Positions 49,901 through 60,900 of a DNA stretch of 64,000 bases are shown one piece after another (position 1 is the first letter of the stretch; each line of letters opens with the position of its first letter). The DNA is from Galaxea fascicularis. Taxonomy: Eukaryota; Cnidaria; Anthozoa; Scleractinia; Euphylliidae. The stretch lies in NCBI GenBank assembly GCA_948470475.1, contig OX419346.1:19421417-19485416 (forward strand), read 5' to 3'. The notes under the pieces were generated by a model. It was not told the DNA's origin and did no database searches. It saw only the letters and a program-made list of their open reading frames with translations. The translations under genes were made by a program, and so were the position numbers.

Positions 49901-52639
49901 ACACTTGAAACAGAAACAAGATTTATTTTTTTGAGATTGATTTATTTTGGCGAATGTCACGTTCTCAGTAAGAAAAAACAGTTAAATATTTTGCGCTTTG
50001 GTCGCGCGGGCTTTTCACAAATTCATAACATGTAACAGTTTTGTTCCGTCCGTAAAGAGAGGGTCCCCTGTACTTTTTTCGTGAAACGTGATTGGGACTA
50101 TTTTTTTCTCGTGAAACGTGATTTAGGTTTATTTGTTCATTCGTGATTCGTGATTGCCGATATTTGATTTTATCGTGAACGTGAACGAAGTTTGGGAATT
50201 ATCCGTGACGCGTGAACAGTCTCAATATTTTTACGTGAATGCATTTTCCAAAGTGGTATAGGGGACCCTCTAAAGACACTGCTCCTATGTGAAATAAAAT
50301 TCACAGGTATCGGAATAAGATTGATGATGATGGTGAACTTTGTGATGTCTTATAGCTCAGGCACAGTGCCTTACTAATTGGGAAGAGTTGAAAAATAAAC
50401 AAATCACTAATATTACTGATTTCCACAAATGTTAAAATTTTAACTTCATGAATTAAATTTCGATTCCTGCCGAAAAATGAAGTGATTAACCCCTTAAACC
50501 TTAAGATCAAAATTTAAATTCTCCTTTCTTGCCCTACACATTTCCTATAGAAGCAGTAGGGAGAAATTGTGAAGATATCAAGCAAATTCATCTTGTGTGA
50601 TCACGTCCTTAATTCGTATGGCCACTCTGTTTTATAAAGTGTTTATATTACAAGGAGAAATTTGGTGCTGATCACTCTTACGGTTCAAAGAGTTAAAAAA
50701 AGAAATTTGTTTGTATTGAAAGCTCAAGCAACTTGGGCATAAAATGATTTAACATTTATCGTGAACTGCACCTCAATTAGGAGAAATCCACCACATTCTG
50801 TGCTTAAAATGTCCTGTGGAATAACTTGGACTGACTTTCAATGATGTATGGCTTTGTTAGTGTTACATTGTGTTTGCTTGTCAGTTTGTCGTACAACCTT
50901 TACTAATGACCTCAAAACAATTTTATGTTTTAAGTGAAGTAAGCGTTTTGATCCTTGCGCCGTCATATGATATCCATCATAAAGAATCAAAATGTTTCTG
51001 TTGAATGTCTGTAAGTTTTATATGCCTTGCTTCGAGCGACTCTGAAGTCAGCTTGTAAAGTTTGTTAACAAAATAAAAATTTAAGTCGTTGATAAGTTCA
51101 CATTTTATATGATTCACTCACTTACGGACTGATCAGTTCTCAAAATAAACCATGATGGTTGTATTACAGCTGCCTGATGGTGATGGGAACAAAAAGTTCT
51201 GTGTCAGGAGTTTCGTTTGAGGCCGGACCCGGACGTAACGTCATGTTGTTTGCCTTGAAAAGTCCAACGTCCGATGATTCACACGAAATAATTTTTGGCG
51301 TCCGCTTGTTTAACCTATGAAAATGACCGAAAACTCTGTTGTGTGCGTTTCAAATTTCCTCATAATGCATTTTCTTCAGTCCTTTTACTCACAGACACAT
51401 ACCTAACTTCGGTCTGTGAATAGAATCCTTATGTTTTACCACTAAGCTAAAACAGGGTGCACAAGGGTGCTTTCCTTTGTGTAACGTTTTACTATGCTGT
51501 TCAAGGTGGTTTAACGTTATACTCATTGGATGCGTGAAATCCTAAAGTGTGACTATTCAAATGAAGGCTACTGAGCAGTACTTTCCTGTGGTGCTGTTTA
51601 TTATGCTGTACAAGGTGGTTCTAACGTTTGAGTCTGTGCATGAAATCCTAAAGTGTGACCATTCAAATGAAAGCTACTGAGCAGTACTTTCCTGTGGTGC
51701 TGTTTATTATGATGTACAAGGTGGTTCTAACGTTTGAGTCTGTGGATGAAATGCTAAAGTGTGACCATTCAAATGAAAGCTACTGAGCAGTACTTTCCTG
51801 TGGTGCTGTTTATTATGCTGTACAAGGTGGTTCTGGGTTTTGAGTCTGTGGATGAAATCCTAAAGTGTGACCATTCAAATGAAAGCTACTGAGCAGTACT
51901 TTCCTGTGGTGCTGTTTATTATGATGTACAAGGTGGTTCTAACGTTTGAGTCTGTGGATGAAATGCTAAAGTGTGACCATTCAAATGAAAGCTACTGAGC
52001 AGTACTTTCCTGTGGTGCTGTTTATTATGCTGTACAAGGTGGTTCTGGGTTTTGAGTCTGTGGATGAAATCCTAAAGTGTGACCATTCAAATGAAAGCTA
52101 CTGGACAGCCCACGGTAGTACTTTCTTCTATCTATTAAGTTTTTACTACAACACGGTGGATACCTAGGTTCTAGTGACCATTAAAATAAAAGCTATTGAA
52201 CCGATGATGAACTTCACTGTAAGCTACCGAGCTTTAGGAAGGTTGTTTGCTGTTGTTGCTCTTTTCACCATTTTAAATATGACCTTTCCCTTGTTTTGTG
52301 CTGAAACATACCCGCCAATCATTCTGAATAAAACTGTCACTCACCTTCATCTATCTCATCGCTTGCCACACATCGTCCGGAGAACATAACGTAGTTTAGC
52401 CTGCTATGATTACATTGGCAATAACAGCAGCCTGGCTTTGCACAGCTACCAGAACCAAAGACACGGTGACAATAAAGCGGCTTGCAGGATGGGTTCGAAA
52501 ACCGATCAACATCTGGTTGTCCGTTCTTCTTTGTCGAGCGAATAACTGTAAAAGTGCTGTTTGTCACTCCAATCATCACGAAAACTACCAGGGTGGGGAT
52601 GACGAACACAACTGTCTTCACAAAGCCACAAATCTTCAT
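42915..52639 (-). CDS. Receptor 1: single-pass membrane protein with tyrosine-rich tail, 12 exons
   Basis: The exons are 52345-52639, 48148-48350, 47590-47713, 46529-46644, 45812-45975, 44809-44840, 44380-44427, 44260-44273, 44109-44166, 43924-44030, 43375-43453 and 42915-43042. Every junction agrees in phase and the total is 455 aa. Residues 1-26 are a signal peptide. Residues 52-90 hold eight cysteines (a CCYCQC cluster). Residues 99-207 form a two-exon module with four cysteines that I do not recognise (an Ig-like fold is possible). Residues 208-267 are a Ser/Pro/Lys-rich stalk, 268-293 the membrane segment. The tail (294-455) has VPYEEP (Y331), SIYEEP (Y391), GYRGL (Y402), PVYNVL (Y430) and a LGPLPPVPP SH3-type ligand. 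It probably senses an extracellular ligand and recruits SH2/SH3 proteins. Intron 1 carries a MITE, a tRNA-like repeat and a satellite. Paralogue of receptor 2. Immune or allorecognition function is a guess. Confidence 0.78.
45542..45753. mobile_element. MITE with CCCTTTAACTC-type ends, copy 4 of 5
   Basis: A fold-back of about 212 bp, GTTAAACCCTTTAACTCA at the left, GATCTTGGGAGTTAGAAGGG at the right, in the receptor 1 intron just beyond the membrane-segment exon. Confidence 0.7.
46955..46989. repeat. (CT)n microsatellite
   Basis: About 17 CT units in a receptor 1 intron. Confidence 0.95.
47979..48052 (-). repeat. tRNA-like sequence (SINE head or tRNA pseudogene)
   Basis: Read on the minus strand, GGCTTCATAGCGCAGTTGG resembles an acceptor arm plus box A, and GGGTTCAAGCC resembles box B. 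The D and anticodon stems have mismatches, and the base before the expected anticodon is C, not T. It is therefore better read as a tRNA-derived repeat than a working tRNA. Confidence 0.6.
48400..50050. other. Receptor 1 intron 1, proximal part
   Basis: AT-rich intron with no exon or repeat structure that I can support. Confidence 0.35.
50059..50270. mobile_element. 212-bp MITE with GAGGGTCCCC ends
   Basis: The ends GAGGGTCCCCTGTAC and (mirrored) GAGGGTCCCCTATAC are flanked by TAAAGA on both sides (50053-50058 and 50271-50276). The interior repeats CGTGAAACGTGATT-like words. No coding capacity. In intron 1 of receptor 1. Confidence 0.8.
50485..50697. mobile_element. MITE with CCCTTTAACTC-type ends, copy 5 of 5
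   Basis: About 213 bp, from GATTAACCCCTTAAACC to ACGGTTCAAAGAGTTAAA, more diverged than copies 3 and 4. In intron 1 of receptor 1. Confidence 0.55.
51480..52110. repeat. 106-bp satellite, about six units with A/B alternation
   Basis: GTGCTGTTTATTAT recurs at 51591, 51697, 51803, 51909 and 52015, exactly 106 bp apart. The later units alternate between a GATGTACAAGG...CTAACGTTTG form and a GCTGTACAAGG...CTGGGTTTTG form, so the real repeat is a 212-bp dimer. It lies in intron 1 of receptor 1, 240 bp from the first exon. A related unit, inverted, is at 62700-62815 in receptor 2. Confidence 0.92.
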
Positions 52640-55600
52640 TTTTTTGCACGAGTTTAGTAAGGTATCTTAAGTTGTTCGTTGAGGGTCGATCTTCAAGGTG
52701 ATATCGCTTTGATGCGCTTTACAGTGTTCTAAGCGCACATGTATCTCGCTCTTGTTTCAGGTCAATGCGTTCACCGTGTTCTCAGGAAAAAAAAAAACGC
52801 TAATTGTTTTGGCGAAAACAACGGAGTGGCGTAGCACGAAATCAGGTTCATTTACAATGAAAATCCAGCGCTTTTGTTCGTGTTACCGATCAATATAGCC
52901 CGACCTGGGCTAATTATCACGCATGTTGTTTTGAAAGTCGCATGGATACGAGCGCAAAATGTCAGCACTATATTGTAAACAGCAATATTGTTAAAGCGCT
53001 CGTAAAAAGTATTCATTCTCATTACGAAAACTTCAAACTACGTCGCCAATATGTTTTTTATTTCGACAAATGATGAGACATTTCTACGGATCATAATTTT
53101 CAGGGAACGAAGTCTTTTTCAATGTTTTTCTTCAGCCTGCCTGTTCTTAAATATCACGTGACGTGGTTAACGTATCTGCGGTTATATGCTTTCTCGTTGT
53201 ATTGTGTCTGTTTAGTTGTAGTTATATTTCTTAACACTGATTATAGACAGTGGCACAATTAAATGTTAAAGCAAAGAATCGAATTTCGGGGCACTCGGAA
53301 TATCGTTTGGTTTGTCTCGTGAGCAGGGACCCCGTTTCTCGAAGGTCCCGGAAACTTTTCGGGCCCGAAAAGCCACTTGAAAAACTGCGATCCGCTTACT
53401 CTAAAAACCTGGCCTGTTACTATGATTTCAAAACAAGAAAGGGCAAATTTGTTGTGAAATTTCATTTCGTCTTGGTTTTTGAGATACATTGGAAATTATA
53501 GCACCCGAAGAAGACCCGCGAAGTTTCGGGGGTTTTTCAAGCCGGTCTGATAACTCCAATTCCATCTTCTTTTTTCAATTTCCGTAAGCCTCTTTGCAAA
53601 CTAGTTGTTTTACAACATATTTCGCTCTGCTTCAAGTATTATTTTATTTCCCCCTGACACCATGGAATCGGAAGAAAAAAACAAATATGCCCGGATTATT
53701 TTTAATTTAGAGTAAAATTAAAAAAAAACAAAAGTTATAAACCTATAATTGTCGAAGGATCGAAAAGTTCGAGAAGCGCTCTTAAAAAATATAGGGCTGC
53801 ATACTCAGTAAACTATTAAATAATCTTCGTGTAAAATTAATATTATTTTCCTTGCCTCTTACTGCTAATTGGTCTGTACTCCAAAATACATGGATATATA
53901 GTCAATTGCTGATCTCAGCAACGTGAAGAAAAGGAGATCTATGACAGAGGAGAAAGCTATTAACAGGTAAAGACACTATCGTGGCTTTAACTGAATATCG
54001 AAAAGGACCAGAGTGACCAAATAATTTGAAGAGGACAAAGTGGTCCTAAAATACCTAAACTATACATGACTGTTTTGCTCGTAGAAGGCTGTCTTAGAGA
54101 GAAAATAAAAGTGAGTAGAGATAAATTTCGATTCGTGGCTCAAAATAGAACTGAACCGTGCATTAACTGTCGTTATCTGAATGATCCGTCGTTATCAACG
54201 TTGCCTCAGTGATTTAGACATTGTGGGGTGATAAAGAAGGCGTTCAGTTCAGTAGGCGTAAATCACTTTGCCATCTTTTGGTCTCTTGAATTTCCTGAAG
54301 TTGATAGTCTTTCTATGTTCTACCCATGCATAGTTTCATCCGTTTGACTCTCGGAACTTGACAAAGATTAGACTGAGAATGTTTGCACCTAAACGTGAAA
54401 TTATGTGAGAGATTCATCAAAGGTTAGATAAAGCTAATCGTGATGTTGTACAGAGCTATTGTTTTTACCATCCGAGCACAAACCTACGGAATCAGTCAGA
54501 ATGCTTTTTCAATTGTGACCAAATAAGTTACGCCATAAAAAATTTTTACATGTATATCCTTTTCTAGCCGTCAATACTTTTTTATTATTTTCAAAGTTTT
54601 GTTTAGCCTGGAAAGTCTTCCGATGCACAAATATTTATAGTTGCTTTCGAACCATCGCCGATCATCCTTCACTTTTAATAAATGCAATATCAACTGTTAT
54701 GAAATAATTTTTGATATTTTGGATTGGTCCAGTTTAATGAACCTCCTATGTGCACGTGATAACATTCAACATCGCATAACTCAGTTCAGTGAAGAGTTCT
54801 GTTTTTTATTTATCAGCTGGAGGATGGTTTTACCGAATTTAAAAAATACACCCAGGAGGCTGAGTGAAGATACCAAATTAAGCATTTGTTTTGGCATGGG
54901 TAGTGCTGTTTTTTTTTTTGTTAAAGAAGAAAACGCCATCCTCTTATCGGTTTAGGATGTAGTATAGGAAAGACAAACTGTTAATATTGACATAATGATT
55001 ACAGGACGATCACTAAAGGACTATAGTAAATTGTTCTATTAATTTTGAATACTGAAACCTTTTCTCCCACGTGCTGCACTTGTAGCCTGCGCGAGACATG
55101 GTTTCGTTGTCTCTGAATTGTTTTGATATCCAAGACTTAACTTGTATCTCCTCAGGCCCTTATGCCGCTTTTCTTTGATTTCAAAATGCCACCTGGCTCT
55201 TGAACACCTTTCGAAATCTAACGATTTCGTATCATGTTCACAGATTCTTCCCAGATTTTCAGACGTGCGAATCCCAGCAAAAACACTCCAAAAGGTTTCC
55301 CGAATCGATTTTCAAAAGACAGGAGTCTGACCGTGTCTACCCCAAAATGGACGTTTTCGAAAACGTTTACTCAGCAAAATGAACAGAATTCGCAAGACAG
55401 TAGCGTCTTTGTTCGTATAATCCTTTGCGTTTAGAGAGCGATACGAAACGCATGGAAACTGCCCAAACTTCGATTTGAGTGAAAAACACGTACATTCGGT
55501 TACAAAACTTTCTTTAAGAGAGAAATGATTGGGAACGCGTAACTGGCGCAATCCAACGAATCTGTGATTTGTTTTACGAGATGGCGCTCCTTTAAGAATA

Positions 55601-57990
55601 TACCCTTAGCTTCATTACCAAAGTCCGTACACTCTTTTTTTCTCCCCTTCTGAAGAGCATGGGTCTTCCAGTGTGGCGACGTGAGGAGCAACTGCCATCC
55701 ACTCGTACAGTCTGATATTTACTGCTGAGATGCCTATGAGAACAGAAGCAACCTCGTAATTGCAGGTGTCAGTTATAACTGTGATGCATAGCTACATAGA
55801 AAATCAAATATCTCTTAGAAAACGTTGTTGTGACAAATTTCCCAGTAGTGGGATGTATCCTTGTTGGACAGTTTTCGAGAGTTACACCACAGGCGACCCA
55901 AACGTACGTTACGAGAAGAGAATAACCTATTGGCGTTTTGTTGTTTTTTGATTTTGTTTTGTCTTACAACTGAAAAAAATCGTAGGAACGATCACTCAAT
56001 TGCATCAAGTCCACTTCAATTGACTCTGTTAATCAACGGTTCTGGAATGAGGGCTGTCTCCCAAGGTCTCGTATTCTTGGCGCCAAAAAATTCGATTAGA
56101 AGTCACCCCAACGACAGAGTCAGAAATAGTGTTTGAGGCCAAATAAGATTGGATTCGTTCGTTCACGTTAACTGCCCATGAAATTAGTTGTTAAGTTAAA
56201 AGGCACACTCGGAAGAGAAATTTGAATTAGGTAATTGGCCTTTAGGCGTCAATACAGATTCCTAACTTTTGACTGAACTCCAGCTTCTCTGTTACACGAT
56301 TGTTCTACTTGAATTAGGAATTAGGATCTTTTATCTTTAATTGTTTCTCTCCATGCCAAGATTCGAGAACTGTATAAGCTTCATATAGTTTGCTTCTCTT
56401 ACGCTATCGCCGCGTCAGATCTAATCAAACCTAAGATATCTGATTTTGGCCAACGGTTATATGATTTTAGGATATCTGCATAAAAATCATTATTCAGATG
56501 AAAGCCTCTCAACAGTTCGTTCGTGTTACCGTGTTTTCTAAATGCATAAATTGTGAGTACGACTAACCGCAGATATACATGGGAAGCTAATAGTTACGCT
56601 CACGTGGAAGTCACGCAAGTTAAATGTGTATTCTCTGTATGAAGGTGGTTCTAAGCTCTTTTGACAAAACACTGCCGACGCCCCAGTGGGATGTATCAAT
56701 TCATGGAATTCTTTCATTATTGATGGCCACTCTAAGCTGGAAGCGATAAAGCCCAGAATATACCAAGAGGCTTATAAAAACTGGGCTCGCTAGTCACAAA
56801 GAAATAACCGACAAGAATACAGAAGATTAGATTATTAATACGGTAGATTACGCGGAGTCGATTTTGACAGTAAAAGTGAGTTCTTATCCTACATCAGTGC
56901 CTGTGGGCTCGTGCGTGATGAGGTGCGCAGAACTGAATCAAGGGCACTTGGTGCTGTTTAATAAGATATTGAACAAGATATTGCAATCAAATTGCATGCA
57001 GGGAAAAGACGTGAAAGTGCATTCATTGGTTAGTGATGTATAAAGCGTTGTAAATCTAGCAAACCAATCAGACTATAAGTTGAACGAAATATTACTTAAC
57101 AAAACTTATCATCGAATGTTATCCCTGAACGTGTTCTGTGTGCAATTCTTTGACATGGCTTAAATGTTCTTGTATATAACTCAGATAGCTAATTAGTGAT
57201 CAAAATTTACATGACTTGTTTGAGAAACATGCAAAGAATTTATATCAGTGTTTGATTGATATATGTACACGTCGTGTTGGACTATGAAATTATTAACGTC
57301 TCCCGGCTGCTTAAGGGTCTACACTGCTACGCGTCCTCCTTTCTTTTGAAAGTAAAACAAGTAGACAGCCGATGTCTGCAACTTTAAACTACTGCCACAC
57401 TAAACTGTATGATATGATACCGGGAGCTTTGGACGTGGAAAGAGAATTGTGTGATGTTTTGCGGACGACTGTAGAATTCCTGTGGAGGTTTCTTTCTCGC
57501 CTGTGGTTTTCGTCCTCGTCCTGTTTCGTTAGAAAACAGATGGGTAAAATTTCATAACTTGTTTCCTGTTGTTTTCTAAGCTTCAATGCGACGTGCGACT
57601 CCTACTCCGTTAAGTCTCCGTATTTGCGTGGACTCCATTTGTGGGGCCAAGTATAACGGAATTCTCCGTGCAAAGTCTGAGATATTTAAGGATCATCTGC
57701 CGCGTCTATAAAAATAGAATTAAGTTGAACTGCATATTAATAAAATATAGGGGAATCTCTATTCTTCTTTTTACTTTTTCACCTAAAGCATCTTTCTCTA
57801 CCCCCACCCCACTAATCCAAGAACCGAGAGAGAATACCTTTCCGTCCTTCAAAGCTTTTTGTTCACTTAAAAACTCAATCTATCCGAGCATGACTTCTAC
57901 AAGCTGGACAAAAAGGCTGTACTCTGACCGCAATAGTCTTTCACCATTGTGTTGGTGGGATTGGTGGGATTATTCAACGACAACATTTGA
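52640..57990. other. Region between the two receptor genes
   Basis: The 5' side of receptor 1 (promoter expected near 52650-52800) and the 3' side of receptor 2. I found no further module, tail or signal-peptide exon. A transposon-like fragment at about 53318-53530 contains the palindromic word CTTTTCGGGCCCGAAAAG. Otherwise AT-rich with random frames. Confidence 0.4.
53318..53530. repeat. Fragment of a GGGCCCGAAAAG repeat
   Basis: GGGACCCCGTTTCTCGAAGG and CTTTTCGGGCCCGAAAAGCC at the left and GAAGTTTCGGGG at the right look like the ends of a dispersed element that I recall from coral genomes. Boundaries and target duplication could not be fixed. Confidence 0.4.
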
Positions 57991-57996
57991 TAAAAC

Positions 57997-60900
57997 CTAA
58001 CCTTCACTAGTTTCCTGAGCCTCTAGGACGAAGTACTCGGGTTCTTCTTCTTCAATCTTGGCGAAGCCATTACAATCGCACGAATCAGAATTTTCCACCA
58101 TGAGCAGACTTTTTCTCTTTCCCATCTCCTCGTACTCCTCGGGATCCACAAATTCTCCTGACGAACGAACCGAGCATTTTGCCGAAAAGTCTCCGTGCGA
58201 AGTCGTTGAAGATAAACCATCAGCGTTTAATCCCTGGTGGATTCTTATCGCCGTGCAGAAATTTTCTCTTAAGTCAATGTCGTCAACATTTTCGTAATTA
58301 GTGTCCCCGGCGTCGCTTGCACATTCAGGTGTTTGCACTTCAGCACAGTTTTCCTGTTGTTGTTGTTGATCATGATTTGAAGTCGTGTCACCAAGGTCTC
58401 CAATAGATATTTCTATTGTCGCCTGCTGTGATCTACTACGAGAGAGTCGAAACAGTTTGTTGAGTTCTACTGGGTTTGCATAATCATATTCAGAAGTACT
58501 CTCGGGACGGGCAACTCCTTCCATTCTCATGTATCCCGCATCACACTCCTTTGGGCAGGACTGCAAAAGAAACGTTATACTGACGTTACATATTACCCTT
58601 TCTTTGGGCTCTACTTGTCCTGACTAAATGCGATTTATAATTACACGCTAAGCTGAGCCGTCTAGATCGAGTAGGGTTAAGGGGTAACAGTATGCAAGGA
58701 GTTATCTTTAGGGCAACTAGGATGAAAACGGCTGGCACAAGAACATTTTCGATCAATGAATGGCGGTTTACTTCCTTTCATGTGACAGGTTTTGCTTTAT
58801 TCTCAAGATGTTACAAAGGAAAACAACTCTTCTCGGTGTATAACTATAAGGAAGACATTCATAACTTGGTGTATCTGCGTACTCCCTCTTACCAGCGGGT
58901 TTCTCTGCAGAGACAAGGACTGATATACTTTCTGCTGTGCGACATCACATTCTTTTTCTTTGCTAGCATCTGCGGCCGACTCTTCTTTATCACTACATCT
59001 CAGGGAAGGCACCGACTTCACCAGCTTTTGATAAGGGAATACGTCCTCCATAGCGGGCGACCTGGCCGGTATGACACCTGTCCGGCAATCGGGAGAAGAA
59101 GATGACGCCCGCGTGAGAAGTCTTTGGTAAGGAAGGCGTGGTGCTGTAGTATTTGTTGCCTGGTTGTTTGGTGTGGCGTCCCTGCTGTGACCTGGCGACC
59201 AGATGATAAGTTTGTTGTCGTGGCTTCTTTCGTACTTGATATTTCCTGAAAATAAATTATTTCCTCCATTTAAGTGCAAATGCATGAACTTCATAACTCT
59301 AGTATATAATATACGCCCGATACTTTCGAACACTGTAACACTGTACCCTTAAGTTTGGATTTATAGAAAAATTAAGGTTAGAGTGCCACGGGCCGTCATT
59401 TACAACATCCAAAGTCCGCATGCAAGCTGAATTTCCCGAATGTTATAAAGTAAACGCAATGGCAACTGGTGAACCCGCTCGCGGTTGGTGTTGATGTGTA
59501 CGCCATGCCAGACGGTCTGTGAAACTCAACTATTGGCGTGACAGGTTCTGTGGCCTTCTTGTGGGTATGACATAGCTGTTATGCAGTTACATGGGTGTGG
59601 CAGGGGTTTGTCTAACACACCTATGAGCGTTGCAGGGGTACCCTGCAAGGGTGCCTGTGGGCGAGATTGACTTACCAATGGGCACGGCAGTAGGTGTCCT
59701 TCCTCCGTCAACGAGACAAGGATAGTGAACATACTCGTAGTCGTGTAAAGCGGGACACACCTCTGACCCGGACTGCGACTGAGTTTCTACTGTAAGATGA
59801 TGGCGCGAGACTGAAATGCAACAAAAGTCGGAGGTTTGTCGTTTTGTCGTCTGTTTGTTTTGAAACAGTTTATTCACACTAAAACAAAGAGGATAAATGC
59901 TACACAAGAGGTATCTCAAAACAGAGACAGTCGCCGTGATTAGATAGCTCCAGTGGCCTGGTGGCAGACCCGCTAGAAAGAGGAAATAAAGAAAGAAATT
60001 GGGAAAGCGCCGGTGAAAAGACCGCTTGGAGCAAAGGGTACGAGAATAAACGACAGTCTATTTTCCCCTTTCCCTTCTCACCGCCGCACTTCGCGGGGAA
60101 GAATCTGAGTCTTCTTTTTTCTTTCTTTTTTTACTCCTATGTCTTCCCCTAGCGAGGGTTACGACTCAAGAGCTGGGAAAAGTGATTCGTCAACTAGTGA
60201 AAGTAAAACTATCAGAATAAAATATTTCTCGTATCTGCAGTATCTTTCATCGCTGTTCGACTCAAGGACCTCTCATTTTAGGGAAGAGGTTTCTGATATT
60301 GAAGGCTAAACATCAGTGGAAAGGACGAAAAAAGGAAGTTGTTACTTTTTCCTCGCGTTTCTTGTTCAAATAGAGAAGAGTTTGTTTGCACAGGTCAGCA
60401 GGGACTTACATATTAATCCATCCTAAAACATGATTTACGATCCTAAAATCGTTGAAAATGACATTGGTGTCCATTTTGTGGTAGTATCTTTTCCTCTCTA
60501 CGTGTAAGTACGCTATGATCGTTGTTCGTAATCACTATAACGACAATTCTCCAGTGAGGGAGCAAAGTGCACTTCCCAGTCACCGGTGCCGTCAGTTTGC
60601 GTAGGAGGTGCTGGAGAAAAATTGGTGCCTGAAGTGCTATTTAACTTGAGGCTAATGTTTGACATACCTGTCCTAACACGCTTGCGACAATTTTCTCGGC
60701 ATTTTACTAGAATAAAACCACATAGAATAATAACGGCAACCAGGACCACACCAGCGATACCAAGGGACACGATAATCCACAGCTGCCTGCTGCTTGGTTT
60801 AGAAGAACGTCCTGTCGGAGGTGGAGTGGAGTCTGGTGATTCCTGTTGAGCTGCTGTTCCTGCCTATGGAGATCGTCGAAAATAGTAAAATAAGTAACGG

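Noticed and set aside
51480..52110. CRISPR-like array
   Set aside because: Units are directly contiguous 106-bp satellite copies without spacers, in an animal genome.
58692..59105. 137-codon plus frame
   Set aside because: Mostly antisense to a receptor 2 tail exon whose phases and splice sites are well supported.
58893..59245. True ITAM in the receptor 2 tail
   Set aside because: The YxxL motifs are more than 30 residues apart, not the 6-8 spacing of an ITAM.
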